Shown here: positions 42,914-51,506 of the stretch, piece after piece
Position numbering within the stretch: position 1 is the stretch's first letter
Layout: every line of letters starts with the position of its first letter
DNA from: CAYNSB01 sp964399625
Lineage (GTDB): Bacteria; Planctomycetota; Phycisphaerae; Phycisphaerales; UBA1924
Length of the DNA stretch: 64,000 bases
Assembly (NCBI GenBank): GCA_964399625.1
Contig: CAYNSB010000004.1
Coordinates: forward strand, 32,132 to 96,131
Direction: 5' to 3'
Notes under the pieces: model-generated
What the model was told of the DNA's origin: nothing
Databases searched by the model: none
Seen by the model: the letters and a program-made list of their open reading frames with translations, nothing else
Translations under genes and position numbers: made by a program

Positions 42914-44296
42914 TCACGCGTCGGCGTGTACGACGCCGCACGATAGGTTGCCGCGAAACAGGACCCTTGGAGGGGATTTCCCCCGCAACGCGGCCGCCCA
43001 CGCGTCCATCGGAGAATGACCGCCCTCCACGCCAATGGCGATCGCACCCGCAATGGGTCCGCCTTGCGTCCAACGGAACCAAGCCGCGTCCAATTGCAGC
43101 GCCCGAGCACCATTGGTCGTGCCCATCGCCAGCAGCGTGAGGGCATCGGCGTGGTCTCGCTGGTGCAGAACCCTCATTTCGTCGAGGATCGAAATGCCGC
43201 CGACCGCGACGCGCGTTGCCGGCAGATTGACGACCGAATCCGTCCCAAGGCACACGTTGACCCCCGCCCGGAGCATGTCGCGATATCGATGCGGCCCAAA
43301 GGATCTCGCCGCCCCGAAGTACTCCCCCGCCGTGGGGCAGTACGCCACGCTGGCCCGTGACCCCGCGAGCAACTCGATGTCCTCGTTGCTCGCATCGTGC
43401 ACATGCGCCAGGCACCACCGGGAACGCGACAGGACGCCCCGCAGGTGCGCGACCGGGCTCGCTCCCCGTCCTACTTCTTCGAGGATGCTCTGATCCCAGA
43501 TGCCCAGGGCCTTAAGGAAGTCAACGTTGGGCCCACTGCCATCGCGCACGAACTGCCTCTCGTCGAGCGTCTCGGCCAGATGCGTCGCCAGCGGGACACT
43601 CTCGCCAGCGGCAATCTGGGCAATCCGCTCGTACAGCCGGCGATCGACCGAGTAGGGCGCGTGGGGCTGGAGCCCTGGTACTGAGCCGGTCCGCGTCCCC
43701 TGCCGCCGAGCGTCGCGCCAGGCGTCGCCCGCGATCATCGCCTCCACCTGGGCCTGGGCCTTGGTCCGCACACCACCAATCCCGAAGAACTCGAGGTACG
43801 ACACACCCAGCACGCCCGCCGAATGGAGCTCGCGCCACGGCGCCAGGGTCATGTTGCCCCGCGGCGAGCCGGCGATATCGCCGATCGCGACCGATCCCCC
43901 GCGCAGGTTCAGCGCGATCCCATCCCGCACGGAGGCACCGATCGACTCATCGTCGGTCCGCCGTTCCCGACGCACCATGTCGATCCACGGCACAAACCCG
44001 CGATCGGGATCGTGCTCGCGCGGGCCGATGTGCGTCAGATCGAGGTGGGTGTGGGCGTTGACCAGCCCCGGCACGATGACATGCCCGGGGAGGCGATGGA
44101 CGATCGAACGCCGGGCCGCCTCGTGCGTGTCGACCTGCGGGGGCGTGCCCAGCGCGAGCAGGCGGGGCATCGCGTCGGACCGGATCTCCACCAGCAGGGA
44201 CGCGGGCGCAGCCCCGGCACCCGTCGCGTCGATCGCCGCGGCGGCGTCCCACCTGTGGATTTCCTGCGCATTGCGCCCTGAGTCCGCCCGATTCAT
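42914..44296 (-). CDS. amidohydrolase / deaminase (MtaD-like, possibly aminofutalosine deaminase)
   Basis: This protein of about 460 residues is a metal-dependent amidohydrolase: VPGLVNAHTHLDLTHIG (HxH), PHAPYSVDRRLY, PLATHLAETLDE, WCLAHVHDAS, and VCLGTDSVVN with the catalytic Asp. It resembles adenosine-type deaminases such as MtaD and the aminofutalosine deaminase MqnX, which would fit menaquinone synthesis by the futalosine route; that assignment is tentative. Starts at 44296 (MNRADSG) and 44323 (MYRKSAD) are both possible, and neither has a clear ribosome site. It precedes resB/ccsA on the same strand. Confidence 0.75.
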   Translation of the reverse strand: MNRADSGRNAQEIHRWDAAAAIDATGAGAAPASLLVEIRSDAMPRLLALGTPPQVDTHEAARRSIVHRLPGHVIVPGLVNAHTHLDLTHIGPREHDPDRGFVPWIDMVRRERRTDDESIGASVRDGIALNLRGGSVAIGDIAGSPRGNMTLAPWRELHSAGVLGVSYLEFFGIGGVRTKAQAQVEAMIAGDAWRDARRQGTRTGSVPGLQPHAPYSVDRRLYERIAQIAAGESVPLATHLAETLDERQFVRDGSGPNVDFLKALGIWDQSILEEVGRGASPVAHLRGVLSRSRWCLAHVHDASNEDIELLAGSRASVAYCPTAGEYFGAARSFGPHRYRDMLRAGVNVCLGTDSVVNLPATRVAVGGISILDEMRVLHQRDHADALTLLAMGTTNGARALQLDAAWFRWTQGGPIAGAIAIGVEGGHSPMDAWAAALRGKSPPRVLFRGNLSCGVVHADA

Positions 44297-44556
44297 GCGG
44301 GAATCCGCCGATTTCCGATACATTCTCTCGCGACACGGCGTGGTGCGGACGGCCGTCTCGCAAAGGACCATCAGGTCCTGGGGAGCTACGCTCGCAGCAC
44401 TGTCAACCGGGCCCGTTCGCGGGTCCGGCGTCCGAGGATAGCGTGCCCGCGCGGCGTTGTGCGCGCACGCGGAGGAGCCTCGGACAGCGCAATCAGGCCG
44501 CGGCCCGAGCACGATCGTCACCAGACGCGCCGGACCGCTCAACGGAGTAGGACGCC

Positions 44557-45450
44557 ATGGATCAGGGAAGATGGAACCGGTGGAATCGGTTGGGTGCGGC
44601 GACCATCGTGGGCGCGCTGGCGCTGGGCGCGAGCGGGCTGGGTGGGTGCGCGAGCCAGCAGTCGTACGACCAGCTGCTCGACGCCAATCGCAGCCTGACG
44701 CAGAAGAACTCGGAGCTCAACCGCACCCTCGAGGAGCTGCGCAACGAGAACCTGCAGATCCAGAAGGATCGCGCCGCCAAGGAGGCCGCCCTCGCCGAAC
44801 TCGAGCGTCTCAACGGCGACCTGAAGGGGCGCCTGGAGGCCGCGGGCCTTTCGTACAAGGACCTTGAGGCGCGCCTCGCAGGGCTCGCCCTGTCGCCGCT
44901 CGACCCCGACACGGACAAGGCCCTGGCCGCCCTCGCCGCCCAGTATCCCGACCTGATCAAGTACGATTCGCTCCGCGGCATGCTCCGCTTCGCCAGCGAC
45001 CTGACGTTCAACTCCGGCGATGACACCGTGCTCGAGAGCGCCAAGCAGTCGCTTGCGGCGCTGGCCAAGGTCCTCGAGAGCACGAGCGCCTCGCAGTACG
45101 AGATCATGATCGTTGGGCACACCGACAGCCAGCCCATCGCCTCGGCCAAGGGCCGCGGGCACCCGACGAACGTCCACCTTTCCGCCCACCGGGCGATCTC
45201 GGTGCGTGGATACCTCGCGAGCATGGGCGTGCCCGCGGGCAAGATGTACGTCGCGGGCTGGGGCGAGTTCAAGCCCGCGGTGCCCAACAGCGCCAACGGC
45301 AACACCCCCGCCAACCGGCGCGTCGAGATCTACCTCACCAAGGCGACCCAGAGCGGCGCCGAGTACTCCGCCCCCACGCGTGGCGCCTCGGGCAAGGCGA
45401 CGCCGGCCAAGGAGAGCACGCCGCCCCGCCAGCCCGACGTGAACAAGTAA
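44557..45450 (+). CDS. OmpA-family lipoprotein
   Basis: This 297-residue protein has an N-terminal lipoprotein signal (TIVGALALGASGLGGC, Cys at residue 31), a coiled coil with heptads (LLDANRSLTQKNSELNRTLE; about residues 37-115), and an OmpA peptidoglycan-binding domain: FASDLTFNSGDDTVLESAKQ, MIVGHTDSQPIASAKG and NTPANRRVEIYL. It likely tethers the outer membrane or S-layer-like envelope to peptidoglycan. The ATG at 44557 is preceded by a GGAG-type site in CGGAGTAGGACGCC. It is followed by a strong intrinsic terminator. Confidence 0.9.
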   Translation: MDQGRWNRWNRLGAATIVGALALGASGLGGCASQQSYDQLLDANRSLTQKNSELNRTLEELRNENLQIQKDRAAKEAALAELERLNGDLKGRLEAAGLSYKDLEARLAGLALSPLDPDTDKALAALAAQYPDLIKYDSLRGMLRFASDLTFNSGDDTVLESAKQSLAALAKVLESTSASQYEIMIVGHTDSQPIASAKGRGHPTNVHLSAHRAISVRGYLASMGVPAGKMYVAGWGEFKPAVPNSANGNTPANRRVEIYLTKATQSGAEYSAPTRGASGKATPAKESTPPRQPDVNK

Positions 45451-45476
45451 TCCCCGATCGTCCATCGAAACCAGAA

Positions 45477-45517
45477 CGAGCCCGCCGACCCCGTGTCGTC
45501 GGGCTCGCTTTCTTTTT
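45477..45517 (+). terminator. intrinsic terminator of the OmpA lipoprotein gene
   Basis: CGAGCCCG (45477-45484) pairs with CGGGCTCG (45500-45507); CGAC/GTCG extends the stem inside a one-base mismatch. CTTTCTTTTT follows at once. It lies 27 nt after the stop, between convergent genes, and may also slow transcription from the minus strand. Confidence 0.85.
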
Positions 45518-45565
45518 CGAATCGCTCCGCTCGTTCGCCTCGGCCCGCCCCCCGGTCAGCCCGCG

Positions 45566-48061
45566 TCAATCCGCGCGATCGATCGCAACGTCGAGCTCCA
45601 CGGTCCGCGGCGCAAGGCACTCGCGATCCGTGCACGCCTGATAGGTGACACCGAGCAACGGGCGCCCGCTCCACTCGCCCTCGCGCTCGATGACGACGCG
45701 GAACTCGATCTCCTTCGCGTGCACGAGCGGCGCGCCCTCGGCGGAACGCGCGTCATCGGTAGCGAGCGCCACTCCGCTCGGGTAATCGGCGTACACCGCG
45801 ATGCCCGTTCCGCCCAGCACATGCACCCGCAGCGGCACGAGCGAACGCCCGACGCGGGTGCCCGCGATCGCCCCAAGATCCGCGGCGTTGATGTGGTACC
45901 CGGGCGCGATGCGCACCACGAGGCGAATCACCGCCGGCGTCTCCCTGCCCACGCGGACGCGCTCCGCGTTCGCGTACACCTCCACGGGCGTGAAGTCTGG
46001 CGGTACCGTGGGTTCGTCGTTGCTTGGGGGGCCGAGCGTTGCCAGGCGTGCCGCAACGGCCGGCTCCATCGTCGCCAGGCGAAGCACTCCGCGCAGCGCG
46101 TTGGCGGCCCCCGCTGGGGCGCGGGCGATCGCGCCCGACATCGAGCCCGCACACGCAAGGGCACGATCGAGGTACTCCGCCTCTCCCGTCAGCGCGTGGA
46201 GGTCGATGAGGTTCAGCAGCATCTGCGACGCACCGCTGGGCAGGGCGCCGTCGTGGCTCGATCTGGGTCGCACGAAGAGGTCCGCTTGCCCGTCGCGAGC
46301 ATCGAAGAAGCTGCCCGAACCATCACCAAAGTCGCTCACCGCCCGACTGCAGATTCGCCGGGCTTCCGCCAAAGTTTGGGCCTGCACACGAACGCCCGCC
46401 CGCTCCACGGGCACGCTCGCGATACCCGCGCGGTGCAACTCGAGCAGCGCCGCGATGACCTGCGCGGCATCTTCAAGGAATCCCGGACTGCCCGCGCTCG
46501 TCCCGGACGGCACCCGGCGCACAGATCCCTCAGAATCGACGAGGCACGCGAGCACGAACGACATCGCACGCTTCGCGAGGTCCAGCCAGCGAGACGCGTG
46601 CTCCTTGGCGATCTCGCCCGACGCCAGGCGCGCCGCGCGCGACAACGCCGCGATCATCATGCCGTTCCAAGAGGCGATCCGCTTGTCATCGAGGCGGGGT
46701 TGCGGACGCCCGGATCGCCGGTCGAGCAGGATGGCGTTGATGCGCTCGAGGTCTCGCTCCAGCGCCTCGTGCCCAACTCCCACCTCGATCGCCACACGCT
46801 CGGGCCGATCGGTCAATCGCAGGATGTGCGCCGTCTGGCCCGGGTGATGGGGGTCCGCGAAGTTCGCGGGGCGATCGAGGGAGTACGCGCGGCCGGCGAG
46901 TTCCGTCAGGCGCGGGCCGTCGTGCCCATCAACCATGAGCGCGCCGCGCACCTCCTCGGGCGTCCAGATGTAGTTGGCTCCCTCTCGTCCGTCCACCTCG
47001 GCGTCCTGGGCGGAGAAGAAGCCCTCGCCCCGGCTCATCTCCCGCTCGACGTACGCGAACGTCCTCTCGGCTACACGGCGATAGAACGCGTCGTGGTACA
47101 TCGCGGCCGCCCGCGCGTACACCACGCCCAGCTGCGCGTTGTCGTACAGCATCTTCTCGAAGTGCGGCACGGTCCATTCGGCGTCCACGGAGTAGCGGTG
47201 GAAGCCGCCACCGACCTGATCGAACAGCCCGCCGACCGCCATGCGATCGAGCGTGAGTCGGCACGCGGCATCGATCGCCTCGCGAGTCGCGTCGTCGCCC
47301 GCGCGCTCACGCACATCCAGGAGTAGTTCGAGGAACACGGGCTGCGGGAACTTTGGGGCCCCGCCGAAGCCGCCGTTCGTGCGATCGAGCATGCGCAGGA
47401 GCGACTGAACGCCCGAGGAAACCTGATCCAGGGACAGACCCCGTGCCGCTTCGCCTGCGCCGATCTGATCGCGCACCTCGTTCGCAAGCGCCGCCGCCTG
47501 CTGCTCAACCTCGGAGCGCTTCTCACGCCACGCCCGCGAGAGACCCTCGAGCACCTGCACGAAGCCGGGGCGCCCGAACCGCGACTCGGGCGGGAAGTAC
47601 GTGCCGCAGAAGAACGGCTGCAACCCCCGTGGTTCCAGGAAGCACGACATGGGCCAGCCGCCGTGCCCGCTCATGATCTGCGTCGCGGCCATGTAGAGAT
47701 CGTCCACGTCCGGACGTTCTTCCCGATCCACCTTGACGCAGACAAACGCCTCGTTCATGATGCCCGCGATGGCGTCGCTCTCGAAGCTCTCGCGCTCCAT
47801 CACGTGGCACCAGTAGCACGTGCTGTAGCCGATGGACAGAAAGATGGGGACGTCCCGTCGGCGAGCCTCGGCGAACGCCTCCGAACCCCAGGCCCACCAG
47901 TCCACGGGGTTGTGCGCGTGCTGACGGAGGTATGGGCTCGCCTCTCTCGCCAGCCGGTTCGCGGGGCGCTCGGACTCGTTTTTGCGGGACGGATCGACGC
48001 TCACGTGCCAGCGTAGCGCGGGCGTGGCCCGCGGGGCTTCATCCGCGTGCCCGTCGCGCAT
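45566..48061 (-). CDS. DUF255 thioredoxin-like / glycan-fold protein fused to a DsbD-alpha-like domain
   Basis: This 831-residue protein belongs to the YyaL/SPATA20 family: NRLAREASPYLRQHAHNPVD, then a thioredoxin-type active site YSTCYWCHVMERESF (about residues 79-93), VKVDREERPDVDDLY, GGWPMSCFLEP, and an (alpha/alpha)6-like barrel with NGGFGGAPKFPQP and HRYSVDAEWTVPHFEKMLY. Residues from about 690 form an extra domain ending GVTYQACTDRECLAPRTVEL, the CxxxxC pattern of the DsbD N-terminal (alpha) domain. The fusion suggests a thiol-redox role. ATG at 48061 overlaps the previous stop by 23 nt; a GTG at 48004 is possible. Confidence 0.85.
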   Translation of the reverse strand: MRDGHADEAPRATPALRWHVSVDPSRKNESERPANRLAREASPYLRQHAHNPVDWWAWGSEAFAEARRRDVPIFLSIGYSTCYWCHVMERESFESDAIAGIMNEAFVCVKVDREERPDVDDLYMAATQIMSGHGGWPMSCFLEPRGLQPFFCGTYFPPESRFGRPGFVQVLEGLSRAWREKRSEVEQQAAALANEVRDQIGAGEAARGLSLDQVSSGVQSLLRMLDRTNGGFGGAPKFPQPVFLELLLDVRERAGDDATREAIDAACRLTLDRMAVGGLFDQVGGGFHRYSVDAEWTVPHFEKMLYDNAQLGVVYARAAAMYHDAFYRRVAERTFAYVEREMSRGEGFFSAQDAEVDGREGANYIWTPEEVRGALMVDGHDGPRLTELAGRAYSLDRPANFADPHHPGQTAHILRLTDRPERVAIEVGVGHEALERDLERINAILLDRRSGRPQPRLDDKRIASWNGMMIAALSRAARLASGEIAKEHASRWLDLAKRAMSFVLACLVDSEGSVRRVPSGTSAGSPGFLEDAAQVIAALLELHRAGIASVPVERAGVRVQAQTLAEARRICSRAVSDFGDGSGSFFDARDGQADLFVRPRSSHDGALPSGASQMLLNLIDLHALTGEAEYLDRALACAGSMSGAIARAPAGAANALRGVLRLATMEPAVAARLATLGPPSNDEPTVPPDFTPVEVYANAERVRVGRETPAVIRLVVRIAPGYHINAADLGAIAGTRVGRSLVPLRVHVLGGTGIAVYADYPSGVALATDDARSAEGAPLVHAKEIEFRVVIEREGEWSGRPLLGVTYQACTDRECLAPRTVELDVAIDRAD

Positions 48062-49043
48062 CGGCCGGGCGACCCAGGACCTTCATCAGGATCGCGAACG
48101 TCGCGCGTCCCTCCGAGAGCCCGTGCGCCACGGACGAGGTGCCCGCGTCCGTCCCCGCGCCGGAGTTCCGGGGCATGCCGGCGGGCGCCATCGTGCGCAG
48201 GGCGGCGATGCTCGCGTGGAGCGCCGCGTCGGGCGGCAGCACGAGCCCCGTGAGCGCCAGCGTCCCCTCCACGCCCCGCGATTCGTCCGCGTCGTCCCCC
48301 ACGTCCCCCCGCACCAGCTCGTCGCGATCCTCGGCGAACGCGACGGCGTACTCGCGCGCCGCGAACGCGACATCCTCCACCGCGTCCCGCTGGTGCTCGT
48401 GCGAGGGAGCGTTGATCAGCGTCGCCATCGCCTCCCGCAGCGGCGCGAGCGACTCTTCCAGCAGCGCCCGCGCGTGCAGCACGCGGTTCGCGCTGCCCTG
48501 CACCAGCACCGGCAGCGCGACCGAGAGCACCCGTTCTCCCAACCGCGCCTCGGCTCGCTGCACGACGCTCGAGGGGTCGGACCGCGCCACGCCCAGCCCC
48601 ATCCGCGCCGCGAACGCATCGAGCCCCGCGATGAGCGGCACCGTGATGCCCGGGTCGGGCCCCGCACGCAGAACGTCCCGCGAGATCGCGTCCAGGTACG
48701 CGTCCTCATCGCCAAACAGCTCGTGCTTCATCAGCGCGCGGAGCGGTGCGAACGACTCCTCTTCCCCGATCCGCCGGTACGCGCGCCGCACGTCCTCCAC
48801 CGGCTCGCGCCCCTCGATCGCGCCCGCGATCACGCCCTCCCGCCACAGCGGCATGGACCAGCGCCAGCTCTCCATAAGGCGCACGAAGTTGGGCACGCTC
48901 GCGGCCGCGCGCTCCACGTGCGCACGGTCCCGCCCCTCCAGCGGAGACGGCAGCAGCGTGACGACGCCCTCCGCGAGCAGCAGCGACGCCATAGCCGCAG
49001 GCTCGCGCGTCGTCAGGTGGTAGGGGCTGATCGCCAGCAGCAT
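48039..49043 (-). CDS. conserved hypothetical protein
   Basis: This 334-residue, mostly helical protein begins MLLAISPYHLTTREPAAMAS and has no recognisable catalytic motif. Notable segments are LAEGVVTLLPSPLEG, IGEEESFAPLRALMKHELFG and EDAYLDAISRDVLRAG. The composition is soluble and Ala/Arg-rich. The ATG at 49043 follows codons that look non-coding. It overlaps the DUF255 gene and may be co-transcribed with it. I do not recognise the family. Confidence 0.6.
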   Translation of the reverse strand: MLLAISPYHLTTREPAAMASLLLAEGVVTLLPSPLEGRDRAHVERAAASVPNFVRLMESWRWSMPLWREGVIAGAIEGREPVEDVRRAYRRIGEEESFAPLRALMKHELFGDEDAYLDAISRDVLRAGPDPGITVPLIAGLDAFAARMGLGVARSDPSSVVQRAEARLGERVLSVALPVLVQGSANRVLHARALLEESLAPLREAMATLINAPSHEHQRDAVEDVAFAAREYAVAFAEDRDELVRGDVGDDADESRGVEGTLALTGLVLPPDAALHASIAALRTMAPAGMPRNSGAGTDAGTSSVAHGLSEGRATFAILMKVLGRPADARRARG

Positions 49044-49119
49044 GGGTTCAGAGTAGCCGAGCCCCACAGCAGATCGCAATCGGGAACATGCTCGATACGC
49101 ACGCCCGATACCTCGGGCT

Positions 49120-50385
49120 CTACTTCACGTCCGCTGGGCGTGCGTCCTCTCCCCCGATCCATCCGACGATCGCTCGAAGCGAGCGATTCACCCAGACGAA
49201 CACCTGCTCGTGCCCCGCGTCAAGCGTCCATCGCTGCGGCTTGCCCAGGCGCTCCCAGAGCAGATCGCCGGACGCCGCGGGAACCGCGAGATCGAACGAG
49301 CCATGGACTATGAGCATGCGCTTGCCCTGCAGCGCACGGGCGGTGTGATAGGAATCGAGCGGACACTGGCGCAGGTACGCCTCGCTCGCGCGCGTCCGAT
49401 CGCCCGCGCCGGGCGCGCGCGACCACGCGAAATCGACCGCGCGGATCAGGGGCTTGTACACCGAGAGATCGGTGAGCGCCAGCCAGTCGGCGCCGCCGGC
49501 GATCAGGACCGCGTTCGAGTATCGCCCGGGCTCGCGCGCCAGCACCGAGGGCAGCGTCATCGCGCCGCCGGACATGCCGACGGCGTGGCGCGGAAGTTCC
49601 TTCAGCACGGGACGCTCCCGCTCGCACCAGTTCGCCGCGCCCTGCACGGCAAAGGCGCACTCCGCGACACGCTGCGTCATCTCGCCCGCGATCGCGCGCG
49701 CCGAGTCTTCAGGGCGATCGGCGTCGATCGGAAACGTCGCGTTCTCCGTGAAACGCGAGCTCTGCGCGTTCATGCGAAGCACCGCCCAGGACCGCTCGCG
49801 CAGCATCAGCACGAGGCGATCGATGACGAGTCGCGGCTCGCCGAAGATGCCCGGCATCACGAGCACGAGCCCTTTCGCCGGTGCCTCGCCGATCGGGTCG
49901 TAGTACGAGAGCCACGTGCGCTCGAGCTTGGCCCGTCCCCCGCCCGCGTCCCGCGCGGAGACGAACTCGAGCACGCGCGTCGGCGCCATCCTGAGTTGCT
50001 TGGCGCTGGGCTCTCCGGCGGTGAGCGCCCGCACGAAAAGGTACGACCCCGGTCCCTCGATCTCGATGGTCCACGGGCCGCCACCGGCCGAGGACACCAG
50101 CTTCGCCTCGGGACCGTTCCGCTCCGATGGATCGGCCCACTGGCGCGGCAGATACTGCACCCGCGGCTCACTCTCGAGCTCGATCACCACGCCCGCCTCC
50201 CCAGCCCGCTGACCGGGCAGCGCGAGCCTCGCGGGCCACTCCAGGGCTCGATCGGGCTCGATGCGCAGCCCCGCTGCCGGTGCGGGCGGGAGCGCTTCGT
50301 TTTGCGCCGCGACGGGCGCGCACACGCTCAACGCGCAGATCAGCAGAGCCGCACGCACGCCCTCACGCCACCTGCGCGCGTTCAC
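49120..50385 (-). CDS. secreted alpha/beta hydrolase
   Basis: This 421-residue protein has a signal peptide (ALLICALSVCAPVAA, cut near residue 27), a beta-rich region to about residue 165, and an alpha/beta-hydrolase domain: GLVLVMPGIFGEPRLVIDRL, nucleophile elbow VGMSGGAMTL (Ser near 270), LIVHGSFDLAVPAASGD with the acid residue and DAGHEQVF with the catalytic His. It probably hydrolyses an ester or peptide outside the cytoplasm. The GTG start at 50385 overlaps the stop of galE (GTGA), so it is coupled to that gene. Confidence 0.75.
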   Translation of the reverse strand: MNARRWREGVRAALLICALSVCAPVAAQNEALPPAPAAGLRIEPDRALEWPARLALPGQRAGEAGVVIELESEPRVQYLPRQWADPSERNGPEAKLVSSAGGGPWTIEIEGPGSYLFVRALTAGEPSAKQLRMAPTRVLEFVSARDAGGGRAKLERTWLSYYDPIGEAPAKGLVLVMPGIFGEPRLVIDRLVLMLRERSWAVLRMNAQSSRFTENATFPIDADRPEDSARAIAGEMTQRVAECAFAVQGAANWCERERPVLKELPRHAVGMSGGAMTLPSVLAREPGRYSNAVLIAGGADWLALTDLSVYKPLIRAVDFAWSRAPGAGDRTRASEAYLRQCPLDSYHTARALQGKRMLIVHGSFDLAVPAASGDLLWERLGKPQRWTLDAGHEQVFVWVNRSLRAIVGWIGGEDARPADVK

Positions 50386-51425
50386 GCGTATCCCCTCGGA
50401 TGCTTCTGGAACCAGCGCCAGGCGCTCCCGATGATCTCATCGAGGTCAGTGATCGCCGCGCTCCAGCCCAGTTCACGCCTGATCTTGGCGGGATTGGCGA
50501 ACAGCGTGGGCGGGTCCCCCGCGCGACGCGGGCCTTCCTTCACGATGATCTCGCGCCCCACACCCCGCGTCACGCGTCGTGCCGCGTCGATGATCTGACG
50601 CACCGAGTGGCCCGTGCCAATGCCCAGGTTGTACGTGCGGGCATCGCCGGCCTTCAGGGCGCGCAGCACCGCGACGTGCGCGTCGATCAAATCCTCCACG
50701 TGCACATAATCACGGACACACGTGCCATCGGGGGTTGGATAGTCCGTGCCGTGGATCTGCACGAACTCACGCTGCCCAAGCGCCGCCTGCAGAATGACCG
50801 GGATCAGATGCGTCTCTGGCTCGTGGTGCTCGCCGATCAGCCCCGAGCGATCGCTCCCCGCGACGTTGAAGTATCGCAGCGCCGCGAAGGCGAAGGGCTT
50901 TCCCCGACCTCGCATCGCGTGCGCATGGTCGAACAGCATGTGCTCCACGTGCAGCTTGCTCATGCCGTACGGGTTGATCGGCCTCTGCGGGCACGCCTCG
51001 GGGATGGGGATGTTCTGCGCGTCGGGCTCGCCGTAGGTCGCGCACGTGGAGCTGAAGACGAACCTCTCCACGCCGCACGCCTCGCACGCCTCCAGCAGCG
51101 AGAGCGCCCCCGCGGCGTTGTTCCGGTAATACCGCAGCGGCTGATCGACGCTCTCGCCGACGTACGCGAGCGCGGCAAAGTGCATCACCGCGTCCACGCT
51201 TCGGGCCCGCATCAGGCGCTCGAGCCCGGCCCGATCGCCAATGTCCATCCGTTCGAAGTGGAGCCGCGTCGCGCCGTGGGGCGTGCCCGTCCGCAGATAC
51301 TCGATCGCCCGCTCGTGCCCGCGGAAGAGATTGTCAACCGCGACCACGCTGTGACCATCCGCGAGGAGGCGCTGGCACGCGTGGCTGCCGATGTACCCCG
51401 CACCGCCCGTGACCAGAACATTCAT
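50382..51425 (-). CDS. galE: UDP-glucose 4-epimerase
   Basis: This 347-residue short-chain dehydrogenase has the NAD-binding MNVLVTGGAGYIGSHACQRL, VDAVMHFAALAYVGESVDQP, FVFSSTCATYGEPD with the catalytic Thr/Ser region, and NPYGMSKLHVEHML with the YxxxK pair. GTDYPTPDGTCVRDYVHVED is the GalE-specific segment. It interconverts UDP-glucose and UDP-galactose for envelope polysaccharides. The ATG at 51425 gives the standard N terminus; a TACACT hexamer at 51454-51459 (minus) would leave a leader of about 25 nt. Confidence 0.93.
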   Translation of the reverse strand: MNVLVTGGAGYIGSHACQRLLADGHSVVAVDNLFRGHERAIEYLRTGTPHGATRLHFERMDIGDRAGLERLMRARSVDAVMHFAALAYVGESVDQPLRYYRNNAAGALSLLEACEACGVERFVFSSTCATYGEPDAQNIPIPEACPQRPINPYGMSKLHVEHMLFDHAHAMRGRGKPFAFAALRYFNVAGSDRSGLIGEHHEPETHLIPVILQAALGQREFVQIHGTDYPTPDGTCVRDYVHVEDLIDAHVAVLRALKAGDARTYNLGIGTGHSVRQIIDAARRVTRGVGREIIVKEGPRRAGDPPTLFANPAKIRRELGWSAAITDLDEIIGSAWRWFQKHPRGYA

Positions 51426-51453
51426 GCCAAGAAAGCTCCCGTGTTCTCCGTGG

Positions 51454-51459
51454 AGTGTA
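51454..51459 (-). promoter_or_regulatory. candidate -10 element of galE
   Basis: TACACT read on the minus strand, 28 nt before the galE ATG. The distance suggests a short leader and not a leaderless start. Confidence 0.35.
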
Positions 51460-51506
51460 GTGCGGCGAGGTTCCTACGCCCAAGACGCGGAACGGTTCGC
51501 GGATGC

